From CAYFSS01 sp964345975 (GTDB lineage Bacteria; Bacillota; Clostridia; Saccharofermentanales; Fastidiosipilaceae): a DNA stretch of 64,000 nucleotides. The stretch's first letter is position 1. The number at the start of each line of letters is the position of its first letter. Location: positions 56,923 to 120,922 of the forward strand of contig CAYFSS010000002.1 in the NCBI GenBank assembly GCA_964345975.1, given 5' to 3'. Both the position numbers and the translations under genes were made by a program. The notes under the pieces were generated by a model. It was not told where the DNA came from, made no database searches, and worked only from the letters and a program-made list of their open reading frames with translations. Of the stretch, positions 35,419-44,604 are shown in pieces.

Positions 35419-37371
35419 ATGAATCCTAGGAAAGATACAAGGAGACGTCAGGTCTTCAGACCGGGGGGTGGACTCCTCTTTTATGTGGTTGTCCTCATGT
35501 TAATCTTTGGAATTTCCTATCTCTTCGGTGGACGCATGGAGCGTCAGGACCTAGCGTTTTCGGAAGTTATTGAACAACTGCGGGCAGACAATGTAGAAGA
35601 AGCTGTTGTTTCAGGCACTCGAATTGAATTGAGATTAAAGGAAGGCGTCGGCGATAATCAAAGTCGCTTGATCCAGAAAGATGTATCACCGTATTGGATG
35701 TCCCGGCTTATGGAAGAGCTGGATGCCGCCGCATCGGATGGTAAATTACTCTATGACTACGATGAACCAACGAACCTCGGTATGTGGATCAATGTCGTCT
35801 TATCCTTACTGATGTTTGGTGCCATGGCATTCTTTATCTGGATGATGTACTCACGGCAATCGGGAGATGGTCGAAGTGCCATGAATTTTGGTAGGAGCAG
35901 AGCGCGTGCTTTTGATCCTTCTGCGAACAAGGTCACCTTCGCCGATGTTGCCGGTGCCGATGAAGAGAAACATGAATTAGAAGAAGTCGTTGACTTCTTG
36001 AAACGACCCGACAAGTACACGAGACTTGGGGCCAAGATCCCTAGAGGAATCCTTTTGGTTGGTCCTCCGGGTACCGGTAAGACTCTCTTAGCTCGTGCTG
36101 TGGCGGGTGAGGCCGGGGTGCCCTTCTATTCGATTTCCGGTTCTGATTTCGTCGAGATGTTTGTTGGTGTCGGAGCATCGAGGGTGCGCGACCTCTTTGA
36201 AACGGCTAAGAAGAATTCTCCTTCGATCATCTTTATCGATGAGATCGATGCGGTTGGGCGTCAAAGAGGTGCCGGCATGGGTGGATCCCACGACGAGCGC
36301 GAACAGACCTTAAACCAGCTTCTGGTAGAGATGGATGGCTTCGGTCCTAACGAAGATGCAATCATCATGGCAGCGACCAACCGTCCTGACATTCTAGACC
36401 CGGCCCTCCTACGCCCCGGTCGTTTTGATCGACGCGTAACAGTCATGCGCCCCGATATCAAAGGTAGAGAAGAGATCCTTGAAGTCCATGCTAAGGGCAA
36501 GAAGATTTCAGCGGATATCGATTTCAAAGAAGTGGCAAGAGCTACTCCGGGCTTTACCGGAGCAGATCTCGCGAATCTTTTGAATGAAGCTGCTTTGTTG
36601 GCTGCTCGTTCCGGCAAAGATGAAATCAGCTATCGTGATATCTCTGACTCTGTCTTTAAAGTCATGCTGGGGCCGGAGAAGAAGAGTCGCGTGATGAGCA
36701 AGAAGGAACGCGATCTCACGGCTTGGCATGAAGCAGGTCATGCTCTAGTGCTTAGAACGGTCTCCGATACAAACCGAGTTGAACGTGTTTCTATCATCCC
36801 GGCCGGTAATGCCGGAGGTTATACTGCGCATAAACCTCATGACGACCTCTATTACACAACGAAGAAGCAGCTATTGAATGATATTCGTATTTCGATGGGG
36901 GGCCGTGCAGCCGAAGAGATCATCTTTGGTGAAGTCAGTACAGGTGCCGCATCTGACCTCCAGACAGCTAATGACATCGCTCGGGATATGGTCAAGAAGT
37001 ACGGTATGAGTCAGGCACTGCCGAATCTTGTCTTCGATGATGGAAGTGGGGAAGTATTCCTAGGTCGCGACTACGGTCAGATTGAGAATTATAGTGACGG
37101 CGTCGCAGAGCTTATCGATAGGGAAGTCAAAGAGATTATTGATACCAGTTATAACGATGCTCTGGAAATATTGCGTGATAAATCACAAGCCCTCAAAGCA
37201 GTGACCGATGCACTCTTGGAGAAAGAGAAGATCGAAGGCTATGAGTTCGAAGAGATCTACATGGCAAATACAACTGAAGAACAGCGTGCCAATGATGCTG
37301 AGAATCCGGGTCGAGATGAAGAATACTTCCAACGCTTAGCCGATGTCCCATCCATTCCTATAACGCCCTAA
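35419..37371 (+). CDS. ftsH: ATP-dependent zinc metalloprotease FtsH
   Basis: FtsH is a membrane-bound hexameric protease for damaged membrane proteins and short-lived regulators. The 650-residue protein has two membrane helices (about 17-37 and 113-135), an AAA+ domain with Walker A GPPGTGKTLL (about 216-225), Walker B IIFIDEIDAVGR and the second region of homology, and a protease domain with the zinc motif HEAGH (AWHEAGHAL, about 438) and ADLQTANDIARDMV carrying the third ligand. It ends the long plus-strand run begun at rpsF. Confidence 0.97.
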   Translation: MNPRKDTRRRQVFRPGGGLLFYVVVLMLIFGISYLFGGRMERQDLAFSEVIEQLRADNVEEAVVSGTRIELRLKEGVGDNQSRLIQKDVSPYWMSRLMEELDAAASDGKLLYDYDEPTNLGMWINVVLSLLMFGAMAFFIWMMYSRQSGDGRSAMNFGRSRARAFDPSANKVTFADVAGADEEKHELEEVVDFLKRPDKYTRLGAKIPRGILLVGPPGTGKTLLARAVAGEAGVPFYSISGSDFVEMFVGVGASRVRDLFETAKKNSPSIIFIDEIDAVGRQRGAGMGGSHDEREQTLNQLLVEMDGFGPNEDAIIMAATNRPDILDPALLRPGRFDRRVTVMRPDIKGREEILEVHAKGKKISADIDFKEVARATPGFTGADLANLLNEAALLAARSGKDEISYRDISDSVFKVMLGPEKKSRVMSKKERDLTAWHEAGHALVLRTVSDTNRVERVSIIPAGNAGGYTAHKPHDDLYYTTKKQLLNDIRISMGGRAAEEIIFGEVSTGAASDLQTANDIARDMVKKYGMSQALPNLVFDDGSGEVFLGRDYGQIENYSDGVAELIDREVKEIIDTSYNDALEILRDKSQALKAVTDALLEKEKIEGYEFEEIYMANTTEEQRANDAENPGRDEEYFQRLADVPSIPITP

Positions 37372-37389
37372 TTCTCTGATCTATCGCTT

Positions 37390-37427
37390 CAAATTAAAAC
37401 GAGGGGATATCCCCTCGTTTTAATTTG
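37390..37427. terminator. Perfect 38-bp palindrome, bidirectional terminator
   Basis: The 38 bases are a perfect inverted repeat centred between 37408 and 37409: an AT-rich outer part (AAATTAAAA / TTTTAATTT) and a GC-rich core (CGAGGGG / CCCCTCG). Each strand therefore ends in TTTTAATTT after the stem. It lies between the converging ftsH and murC. Confidence 0.85.
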
Positions 37428-37463
37428 GCACGAGCACGTGCCTAGCTTAGTTTAGAGTCGAAA

Positions 37464-38921
37464 CTATGCTTTGAGTTGCATGAGGCGAGGAGCAAAGGAT
37501 CTGACTTGCTCAGGACCTAAAAATAACAGAATATCCTGTGGTCCAACGAATTCTTCAAGGAGGTCGACCATGGTGTCGAAATCAGGGGCAAAGTGAGATA
37601 TTTCATGCGACTTACGATACTCTTCTTCTAAAAGCCTTGAACTCATTCCTAAGGTATCTCGTTCTCTGTCACTGAAAATTTCGTAGAAAATGACACCGTC
37701 AGCAGCTTCCAAGGCATCTAAGAACTCTTGAAAATGGAACTTCACCCGAGCATAGGTTAAAGGTTGAAAGACAGCGATGATCTTTTCGTGTGGCATTTCC
37801 AAAGCAGCTTTCAAGCTTGCTCTCACAGCCGTTGGGTGATGGGCGTAATCAGCGTAGACGGGGGCACCTTGGAACTTACCAATATAACTAAATCGTCCCT
37901 CGGCCCCATGGAAGATTGCCAAGCCTTCGACACAAGCTTCGAAACTTGCACCTTCCAGGTGTGAAGCAGCAATAGCAGCAAGAGCATTGAGAATATTATG
38001 TTCACCGGGTGTGTTGAGTGCAACGTCAATGATCGGATTGCCTTCTACAAATAAGGTAAAGCGGGGAAGACCTTGCTCGTAGTTTATCTTAGCTGCAGCA
38101 TAATCGGGGATTAGACCACGATTCCACTGCTCTTGGCTCGGATCTTCGGCAACTCCAAAGGTGATCCGTTTCATTGGTTTATCACGCAATAACTCCAAGC
38201 TACGATTAAAAGAATCTATGTATTGTCCTTCAAAGGGTTGGATCAAGATTCCGTCTTCCGGTAGCTCCAGAGCAAATTGCACAAACGTCTCGATAATTTC
38301 ATCGATTCCGGAATAAACATCCAAATGATCTGCATCGATGTTGAGCAGAATTGCTGTCGTGGAGTGGAAACGAAGCAAATTCTTCTTGTATTCACAGGCT
38401 TCTGAAATGAGCCTTGAATTGCCTGAACCAATACGAACTGTACTGTCTCCAAAAGCATCGAACTCTGCGCCCAAGTGAACCGTAGGATCAACTTCAGCAA
38501 CAAGAAGGATCTCAGCGATCATCGCGGTTGTGGTTGTTTTACCATGGGTGCCTGCAACATTCACCACACGATCGTAACGTCTCGTCAGCCAACCAAGGAA
38601 AACTGCACGTTCTACCGTTGGGATGCCCATCATACGGGCTGCTACGAGTTCATTGTTATCTTCCGGAATAGCGCTTGTGTAAACCAAGATGTCAGGTTGA
38701 AAATCTTCAATCCAGCGGGGATGGTGTTGTTCATGGATGACGACACCTAGATTGCGCAGTCTAATCGTACGATGAGAACTGGCTTGGTCAGAGCCTTGGA
38801 CTTGATATCCCAGATGGTGAGCAATTTCAGCTAGGCCACCCATGCTCACACCACCAATACCTAGAAAATATATTTTAGCCCCTTCGGCAATGGAGTCCAA
38901 AGATGTTATCACTTGGTGCAT
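37464..38921 (-). CDS. murC: UDP-N-acetylmuramate--L-alanine ligase
   Basis: MurC adds the first amino acid to the peptidoglycan precursor in the cytosol. The 485-residue protein has the N-terminal Rossmann motif IYFLGIGGVSMGGLAEIA (about 17-34), the ATP loop VAGTHGKTTTTAMI (about 120-133), the central LISEACEYKKN and NIDADHLDVY segments, and the C-terminal DYAHHPTAVRASL. GGGGGG stands just before the ATG. It is divergent from the LCP gene and faces ftsH across the palindrome terminator; it is not in a dcw cluster. Confidence 0.93.
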   Translation of the reverse strand: MHQVITSLDSIAEGAKIYFLGIGGVSMGGLAEIAHHLGYQVQGSDQASSHRTIRLRNLGVVIHEQHHPRWIEDFQPDILVYTSAIPEDNNELVAARMMGIPTVERAVFLGWLTRRYDRVVNVAGTHGKTTTTAMIAEILLVAEVDPTVHLGAEFDAFGDSTVRIGSGNSRLISEACEYKKNLLRFHSTTAILLNIDADHLDVYSGIDEIIETFVQFALELPEDGILIQPFEGQYIDSFNRSLELLRDKPMKRITFGVAEDPSQEQWNRGLIPDYAAAKINYEQGLPRFTLFVEGNPIIDVALNTPGEHNILNALAAIAASHLEGASFEACVEGLAIFHGAEGRFSYIGKFQGAPVYADYAHHPTAVRASLKAALEMPHEKIIAVFQPLTYARVKFHFQEFLDALEAADGVIFYEIFSDRERDTLGMSSRLLEEEYRKSHEISHFAPDFDTMVDLLEEFVGPQDILLFLGPEQVRSFAPRLMQLKA

Positions 38922-38940
38922 ATGCCCCCCTTATGAATGT

Positions 38941-38972
38941 GAATATCATATTCGGAAATTTTATCATATAAT
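38941..38972 (+). promoter_or_regulatory. Candidate LCP promoter with inverted repeat
   Basis: TATAAT at 38967-38972 lies 39 bases before the LCP start. GAATAT-C-ATATTC (38941-38953), a perfect 6+1+6 inverted repeat, covers where the -35 box would be and could be an operator. Confidence 0.4.
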
Positions 38973-39010
38973 GTTCTGCAAAGAAGAAGCTCAAGCCTGA
39001 GGAGGTTCCT

Positions 39011-40105
39011 TTGCCATACCAGAATCCCTATCTAGATCCGCAATTGCGGGGTCAAGCTGTATCTCCACACCAAGAGTCGATCCTGCCACGTCGTTTAACG
39101 CTCCCACGCATTCTCTTTCGAATCTTTATCGTTATATTCGGTCTCATCTTAGGTCTCGTACTCTTTCTTGCCCTTTGGTTTCGACAAGGTCAGGTTCAAG
39201 TTCCACTGGTTGCCGATTACGATGCTCGTGATAAGACGATCTCCAGTCCACTCCCGACTGCTTCTCGCGGTGACCGTGTCCCTCTTTATGTCCATGGTCG
39301 TTATCCCATTGCGAAAGTTTCTCAGAAGAAAATAGGCATCAAGAATTACCTGGTCTTTGGCATCGACTCACGCGGTGAAGATGATGTAGCTGCTCGAGCT
39401 GATACCATTATGATCGTCACGGTGGACAGCTTACGCAATGAAGTTCGCCTTAGTTCTATCTTGCGTGATACGCAGGTGTATATCGAAGACTATGGAGCTC
39501 AGAAGATCAATGCAGCCTATGCCTATGGCGGGGTAGGTTTGCTCATCAACACAATTAATGACACATTCGACCTCGATCTCCAGGAATTCGTAATGCTCGA
39601 TTTCTGGACATCGATTGCAATCGTAGATGCCGTCGGTGGCATCGAAATTGAAGTTTCCGAAAGCGAACTGGCAGCCCTCAGTGCAACCATAGAGGAACAC
39701 AATGCCTTGGTGGATACGGACAATTCCAGTCCGCCGATTGAAACTGCCGGTACTCACCTGATGGACGGAAAGCAAGCCATTGGTTGGGCCAGGATTCGTG
39801 CATCTGATAGTGACATCCATCGGACAGGACGTCAGCGCCATGTGATGGAGAAGGTCCTGCAAAAATTCATGTCCCTTAGTGCACCGGCGAAGTTGGGCTT
39901 TGCAAATCAAATGATAGATGAGGTGGCTTTTAATCTTAAAACGACAGATGTTGGTCGTTTGGGTCTACAAGCTTTACGCACTCGCTCGTTGAAAGAACAA
40001 GTCATACCGGAAGAAGGTTACTATTGGACCGATACTTCAACATGGAATATTGTACCTAATTTGGAGTTGCTCATACCTAAGGTACAAGAGTTCATATGGC
40101 CTTAA
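39011..40105 (+). CDS. LytR-CpsA-Psr (LCP) family cell-wall ligase
   Basis: LCP proteins attach teichoic acids or capsule to peptidoglycan outside the membrane. The 364-residue protein has a short cytosolic N terminus, one membrane helix (about 36-58), and an LCP domain (about 110-320) with ARADTIMIVTVD, LSSILRDTQVYIEDYG, KINAAYAYGG and the arginine-rich ARIRASDSDIHRTGRQRHV. The start is TTG behind GAGGAGG; no nearby ATG fits. It is 20 bases upstream of the phosphatase gene and probably co-transcribed. Confidence 0.88.
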   Translation: MPYQNPYLDPQLRGQAVSPHQESILPRRLTLPRILFRIFIVIFGLILGLVLFLALWFRQGQVQVPLVADYDARDKTISSPLPTASRGDRVPLYVHGRYPIAKVSQKKIGIKNYLVFGIDSRGEDDVAARADTIMIVTVDSLRNEVRLSSILRDTQVYIEDYGAQKINAAYAYGGVGLLINTINDTFDLDLQEFVMLDFWTSIAIVDAVGGIEIEVSESELAALSATIEEHNALVDTDNSSPPIETAGTHLMDGKQAIGWARIRASDSDIHRTGRQRHVMEKVLQKFMSLSAPAKLGFANQMIDEVAFNLKTTDVGRLGLQALRTRSLKEQVIPEEGYYWTDTSTWNIVPNLELLIPKVQEFIWP

Positions 40106-40125
40106 GCATTAAGGAAGGTTGAGAC

Positions 40126-41733
40126 GTGCTGAAGATTCGAATGGCTGCAAGATCACATATTGGACTTGTGCGCCTTAGTAACGAAGATAATCTCTATTTC
40201 CATGGAACCTACCGTGAAGGACAGGACCTAAGTCAAGTCTATGCTATGGAGCAAGAGCTGGAAGTGAATGCAGCTCTCTTTGCTGTCTGTGACGGCATGG
40301 GGGGTGAAGCCTATGGTGAGGAAGCTGCACTCATCGCTGTTTCTGATATGCCGTCATTGGAAGATCATTTATCGCGACTTGGACTTGCCGGTTGGGAACG
40401 TCGGATGCATGAGTTTCTCGAAGAGACGAATGCCAAGATTTGTAAGCGAATCAAAGAGCATGAAGGTCAACGCATGGGGACGACGATCGTCTCTCTCTTT
40501 ATGCGGGGGCAGAAAGCTCAAATCAGTAATCTTGGGGATAGTCGTATCTATCGCTATCGATCAGGTGAACTGGATCTCTTAAGCATTGACCACACACAGG
40601 CTCAAAGACTGGCAGATCTCGGCATTATTGATCAAAGTGAAGTCCGCAAACATCCGGAACGTCATAGACTTCTACAACATCTAGGCATTTTTCCAAGCGA
40701 AGCAGATCTCAAACCGAATATTTCTGAACCTTTCGATCTTCAAGTTGGAGACTTCTACTTGCTTTGTAGCGATGGTCTCAACGATAACGTGAGTGAAGAG
40801 GTGATCGCTGAAGCGCTCTCTACGGTTGATTTGGATCTTAATGCCATCGCAGATGACTTCATGGAGCAGACCTTAGAGCGTGGTGCACATGACAATATGA
40901 CCTTCATCTTGCTTGAAATTTTAGACGTGGGTGGGCCTTCATCGTATGATGATCTGGCATATGAAGGTAAGCAAACCACGGAACAATCCCGTGTTTCTGA
41001 AAGAGCAGATACGTTTGAGGCATCAGATGTCTTTCCGCAAGCTCTCGAACGTGTCGGAGGATCTGCAGCCCATGACTCATTCACTCCATCAAATTTTAGC
41101 CCTCATGAAAATTCCAATTCTCTGTTGAGTGACACGTTAGAAATAGGTGTAGTACAGCCTCAAGCTGAGGCAATGAGTAAGACGAAGCCCCTTACCGAAG
41201 AGTTTATCGATAGAGTAAGAGCGACCTCGGATGATACTGACTTGCAACTTGAGCTAGGGACTTTACCACAACTTTACCCTGTACGAATTGACGGTGATGA
41301 AGACGATACATCACAAGATACAGACATTATGGGGGAGGTGAATTCTCCCTTTGAAGATACAATTACTTCCCCTGAACCGGGTATGGATGGCACCACCTGG
41401 AACAAGGGCAGAATATTCTCACAGCCTATAACGACGGATGATCTCGACCGCTTCCGGAGAGCCAGGGAGGAATCCCTAAGGCGACAGCAAGCATATGAGA
41501 CGTCTTTGGGGGTAGATGCTGAGCCGCACAGAAAAAATGCAAAAGCGAGCGTCGATCTAAAAAGAGATCAACGCCCGCTCATTGAAGTCAACCCTCCTAC
41601 CCCAACACGACGAAACGGAAGACGCTATCGCAGGCGAGTGTCCTACTGGAGGGAAGTCATTTATTTCTTAGCCAGTGTCCTCCTGGGGTTCTTTCTTGCT
41701 TTCCTAATTCTAAATCTAACCTCGCTGTTTTAA
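40126..41733 (+). CDS. PP2C-family protein phosphatase, membrane-anchored
   Basis: This 535-residue protein has an N-terminal PP2C domain (about 1-270) with the metal and phosphate motifs SNEDNLYFHG, AVCDGMGGEAYGEEA, NLGDSRIYRYRSG, LLCSDGLNDNVS and AHDNMTFILLE. A disordered, acidic linker (about 275-500) leads to a basic patch (RRNGRRYRRR) and one C-terminal membrane helix (about 509-531). The anchor and linker are unusual, since Stp/PrpC-type enzymes are about 240-250 residues and soluble. No PASTA or PrkC kinase is in the window. The start is GTG after AAGGAAGG. Confidence 0.85.
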   Translation: MLKIRMAARSHIGLVRLSNEDNLYFHGTYREGQDLSQVYAMEQELEVNAALFAVCDGMGGEAYGEEAALIAVSDMPSLEDHLSRLGLAGWERRMHEFLEETNAKICKRIKEHEGQRMGTTIVSLFMRGQKAQISNLGDSRIYRYRSGELDLLSIDHTQAQRLADLGIIDQSEVRKHPERHRLLQHLGIFPSEADLKPNISEPFDLQVGDFYLLCSDGLNDNVSEEVIAEALSTVDLDLNAIADDFMEQTLERGAHDNMTFILLEILDVGGPSSYDDLAYEGKQTTEQSRVSERADTFEASDVFPQALERVGGSAAHDSFTPSNFSPHENSNSLLSDTLEIGVVQPQAEAMSKTKPLTEEFIDRVRATSDDTDLQLELGTLPQLYPVRIDGDEDDTSQDTDIMGEVNSPFEDTITSPEPGMDGTTWNKGRIFSQPITTDDLDRFRRAREESLRRQQAYETSLGVDAEPHRKNAKASVDLKRDQRPLIEVNPPTPTRRNGRRYRRRVSYWREVIYFLASVLLGFFLAFLILNLTSLF

Positions 41734-41779
41734 ACTTCATCTAACGTACGAATGTCAGTCTAGGATGCAAACGTTCAGG

Positions 41780-43024
41780 TCAGGACCTTGTAGCCAAGTT
41801 CTGAAAATCTTCCTGCTCACGACGACGCTTAAGCAGAGCCTGAATATTCGGTGTTTGATCGATCAATTCAGAAATTGAAGCATTGTGATTAATCGCGTCA
41901 ATTAATTGTGCGACAAGCATTGATGCATCAACTTCAACATACCATGGTGAATCCAACAGTTCTTGAGGGTGATAGATAAGATTGCTGCCGTAAATACGGT
42001 CGATGATTCCGTCTTCATGGGCTTGCTTGAAAGCATCGATCCCTTCTGTCATCAAGGGGTAAGAAACGACGCAAAGGACACGTTTCGCACCCAAGTCTTG
42101 GCGGAGCTGACGAGCCGTCTCAATCATGGTGCGTCCGGTGATAATCATGTCATCGATTAAGAGAACATCTTTGCCTGCAACATTGTCTCCTAAATAGTCG
42201 ACGGAAACAATAGGATTTCGACCCACAACATAACTGCTGTAGTCTCTTTGGCGAAAGAAGGTTCCCAGTTGAAGACCCAAATTCGAAGCGAAATAAATCG
42301 CCCGTTTGATATTGGATTCGTTTGGACTGACAACAATGGTTGAGGTTACATCAAATTTGAGATCGTTCTCGCCCTCCAGCAGACGTTTGATCATGATGTA
42401 ACTCACCGGAATGATTTCCAAACCGGTCTTGGGAATTGCATTTTCTACTCTAGGTTCATGGGGTTCAAATGTGATGATGCTTGAAACACCCAGAGCCATT
42501 AAATCCTTCAACATCGTGGCGCAAGCAAGGGATTCACGGCCACGTCTCAGATCATCTTGACCTTGGTAAAGGTAGGGCATGATGACGTGGATACGGTTGG
42601 CTTTTCCGCTAGAAGCCAGAATCATACGCTTGATGTCTTGCATGTGATCATCAGGTGCGTAAGGCACTTGTTGATGAAAATACCTAAAGGTCTCAGCACG
42701 ATTCGTGACATCAGCCAAGATGAAAAGATCATGACCGCGGATCGTATCCGAGAGCGTGGCCTTACCTTCACCGGATTGAAAACGAACCAATTGGCGCTTA
42801 AGCATGTAGTTGCTGCGTAAGAAGCCCGGCGAATCCGGCTGTAGCGGTTGTGCTTCTTGAGCGTGTTTTAAACGAATGTCGACAAGATGATCATTTATTT
42901 GTTGAACAAACGGTTCATTACCTACGGTGGATAGCAGTCCAATGGGACCTACTGTAGGCATTGCCTTTGGTGTTTCAGGACGATAGATAGAATAATCTGT
43001 ATCGCTTGAAATAGAATTGTGCAT
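41780..43024 (-). CDS. Divergent PRPP synthetase paralog
   Basis: The 414-residue protein aligns along its length with the neighbouring PRPP synthetase (43109-44392). Both share an unusual N-terminal extension and the IMPYLY, RES and PRVxNAIP blocks. It keeps a PRPP-type loop (LIDDMIITGRTM, about 289-300) but differs at key sites: GQDDLRR (155-161) for GRQHKR, FEPHE (186-190) for FDAHD, and SPNESN (233-238) for SPDEGG. In known PRPP synthetases these blocks bind ATP and Mg2+, so it may be inactive or regulatory. GGAGG precedes the ATG. It lies 84 bases downstream of the intact copy, probably in one operon. Confidence 0.8.
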   Translation of the reverse strand: MHNSISSDTDYSIYRPETPKAMPTVGPIGLLSTVGNEPFVQQINDHLVDIRLKHAQEAQPLQPDSPGFLRSNYMLKRQLVRFQSGEGKATLSDTIRGHDLFILADVTNRAETFRYFHQQVPYAPDDHMQDIKRMILASSGKANRIHVIMPYLYQGQDDLRRGRESLACATMLKDLMALGVSSIITFEPHEPRVENAIPKTGLEIIPVSYIMIKRLLEGENDLKFDVTSTIVVSPNESNIKRAIYFASNLGLQLGTFFRQRDYSSYVVGRNPIVSVDYLGDNVAGKDVLLIDDMIITGRTMIETARQLRQDLGAKRVLCVVSYPLMTEGIDAFKQAHEDGIIDRIYGSNLIYHPQELLDSPWYVEVDASMLVAQLIDAINHNASISELIDQTPNIQALLKRRREQEDFQNLATRS

Positions 43025-43108
43025 TTCCTTGCCTCCGTCTCAAGTTGCGCATGCTATAAGATCTCAATCTCCAATACGTGCGAACTCAGCTTCGAATGAT
43101 CACTGTCC

Positions 43109-44392
43109 TTAGGATAAGACCCCATCGGCTTCGATAGCCATGTGACCACGATTTATGCCGTGTTTCGTCAAGATGTTCTCAATCTTTCGGGTTGGTGTAA
43201 TTAAGGATGAAAGAGAACCGTCCATATTCAAGGAGTCGATTAAGAGCGCGACAAACTTGGTGAGATCTACGTCAACGAACCAAGGAGCTTGGAGGAGCTC
43301 ATCGGTTCTATAGATGAGGTTAGTACAGAAGACTTTGTCGATATAACCTTCTTCATACGCTCGATCAAAAGCATCCAGACCATCTGTGAAGAGACCGAAG
43401 GTGGAGAGGCAGTAAATACGATTAGCCTTGCGCTCTTTAAGTTCTTTAGCTACTTCAAGCATAGATCCGCCGGAAGAGATCATATCGTCAACGATAAGGA
43501 CGTCTCTACCTTCCGGTGACTTGCCAAGAAATTGGTGTGCTACCACAGGATTTCTTCCATTCTGTAGAACAGTAAAATCACGGCGCTTATAAAAGACGCC
43601 AAGGGGGCTCCCTAACATTGCTGCAAAATACATCGCACGATCGATGCCGCCTTCATCCGGGCTGATCACCATGAAATTTGCTTCTTTCTGAGAACTTTGA
43701 TCAAGTTCTCTAAAGATGGCTTTGAACATTTGGTACGCAGATTGAATGGATTCGAAACCCAGAAGGGGGATAGCATTGGATACTCGAGGGTCGTGCGCAT
43801 CAAAGGTCAAGAGGTTCTCAACACCCATGGCCCCCAACTCCTCCAACATATATGCGGCATCCAATGATTCACGCAAATTGCGCTTATGCTGCCTGCCTTC
43901 GTAAAGGTATGGCATGATGACATTGATTCGTCTGGCTTTGCCGGAAACGGCAGAGATGGCGCTTCGTAGATTCTGATAGTGTTCATCGGGGGTTATGGGT
44001 TTCTGTACGCCATGATAGGGGTAGGTGACGGCATAGTTCACGACATCAACTAGGATGAAAATATCATGACCACGAGCTGTATTGAGTAAATGTGCCTTAC
44101 CTTCGCCGGTTCCACTCCGATGAATTTGCACTTCTAAGCTGTAGTCATCTCGTAAGTAACCACGTTGTTCGGACAACGACGGGTTGAGCTTTAAGTCTTC
44201 CGTACGGCGATCGATGAGATGCTGATTGAGTTTATGGGCGAAATCTTCCATGCCGGGTAGTACGATCAGACCAATGGGACCAATCGCTTCCAAATGATCT
44301 TTGGCATAGGCTTGTTTCATATCAGATCCTGAATCTGAGAGATTTGGCATGTGATCGTCGGCCATCTGCCACGGCTCGAGCGTATCAGACAT
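43109..44392 (-). CDS. prs: Ribose-phosphate pyrophosphokinase (PRPP synthetase)
   Basis: It makes PRPP from ribose 5-phosphate and ATP for nucleotide, His and Trp synthesis. The 427-residue protein is about 100 longer than class I enzymes, with an extended N terminus, as in some clostridial forms. Conserved blocks are GRQHKRNLRES (166-176, ATP contact), TFDAHDPRVSNA (196-207, metal His), ISPDEGGIDRA (243-253) and the PRPP loop VLIVDDMISSGGSM (298-311). GGAGG precedes the ATG. A TATAAT on the minus strand lies about 80 bases upstream. It provides the substrate used by apt and hpt elsewhere in the window. Confidence 0.88.
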   Translation of the reverse strand: MSDTLEPWQMADDHMPNLSDSGSDMKQAYAKDHLEAIGPIGLIVLPGMEDFAHKLNQHLIDRRTEDLKLNPSLSEQRGYLRDDYSLEVQIHRSGTGEGKAHLLNTARGHDIFILVDVVNYAVTYPYHGVQKPITPDEHYQNLRSAISAVSGKARRINVIMPYLYEGRQHKRNLRESLDAAYMLEELGAMGVENLLTFDAHDPRVSNAIPLLGFESIQSAYQMFKAIFRELDQSSQKEANFMVISPDEGGIDRAMYFAAMLGSPLGVFYKRRDFTVLQNGRNPVVAHQFLGKSPEGRDVLIVDDMISSGGSMLEVAKELKERKANRIYCLSTFGLFTDGLDAFDRAYEEGYIDKVFCTNLIYRTDELLQAPWFVDVDLTKFVALLIDSLNMDGSLSSLITPTRKIENILTKHGINRGHMAIEADGVLS

Positions 44393-44490
44393 GTGAAGTC
44401 CTCCTTCGTAGTCATAGCTCTGTGAAAACTATGTACCTTAGGGGTAGAATCGTAATCAGTGCCATTATAGCTAATGTTTAGAACATGCGC

Positions 44491-44510
44491 ATTGATCGCT
44501 ATGGATCAAT
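44491..44510. promoter_or_regulatory. Inverted repeat between prs and engB (candidate operator)
   Basis: ATTGATC and GATCAAT flank a six-base spacer. It lies in the 212-base divergent region between the PRPP synthetase and engB genes. It has no T tract and is not a terminator. Confidence 0.3.
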
Positions 44511-44604
44511 TCCATCCCTTCAATCTACTAATTCATTGGCTCGAAAGTTAGCGGCCATTTCAAGCAATTTATCTCTTGCTTGCCACGAATGATAGGAGTA
44601 CTAC

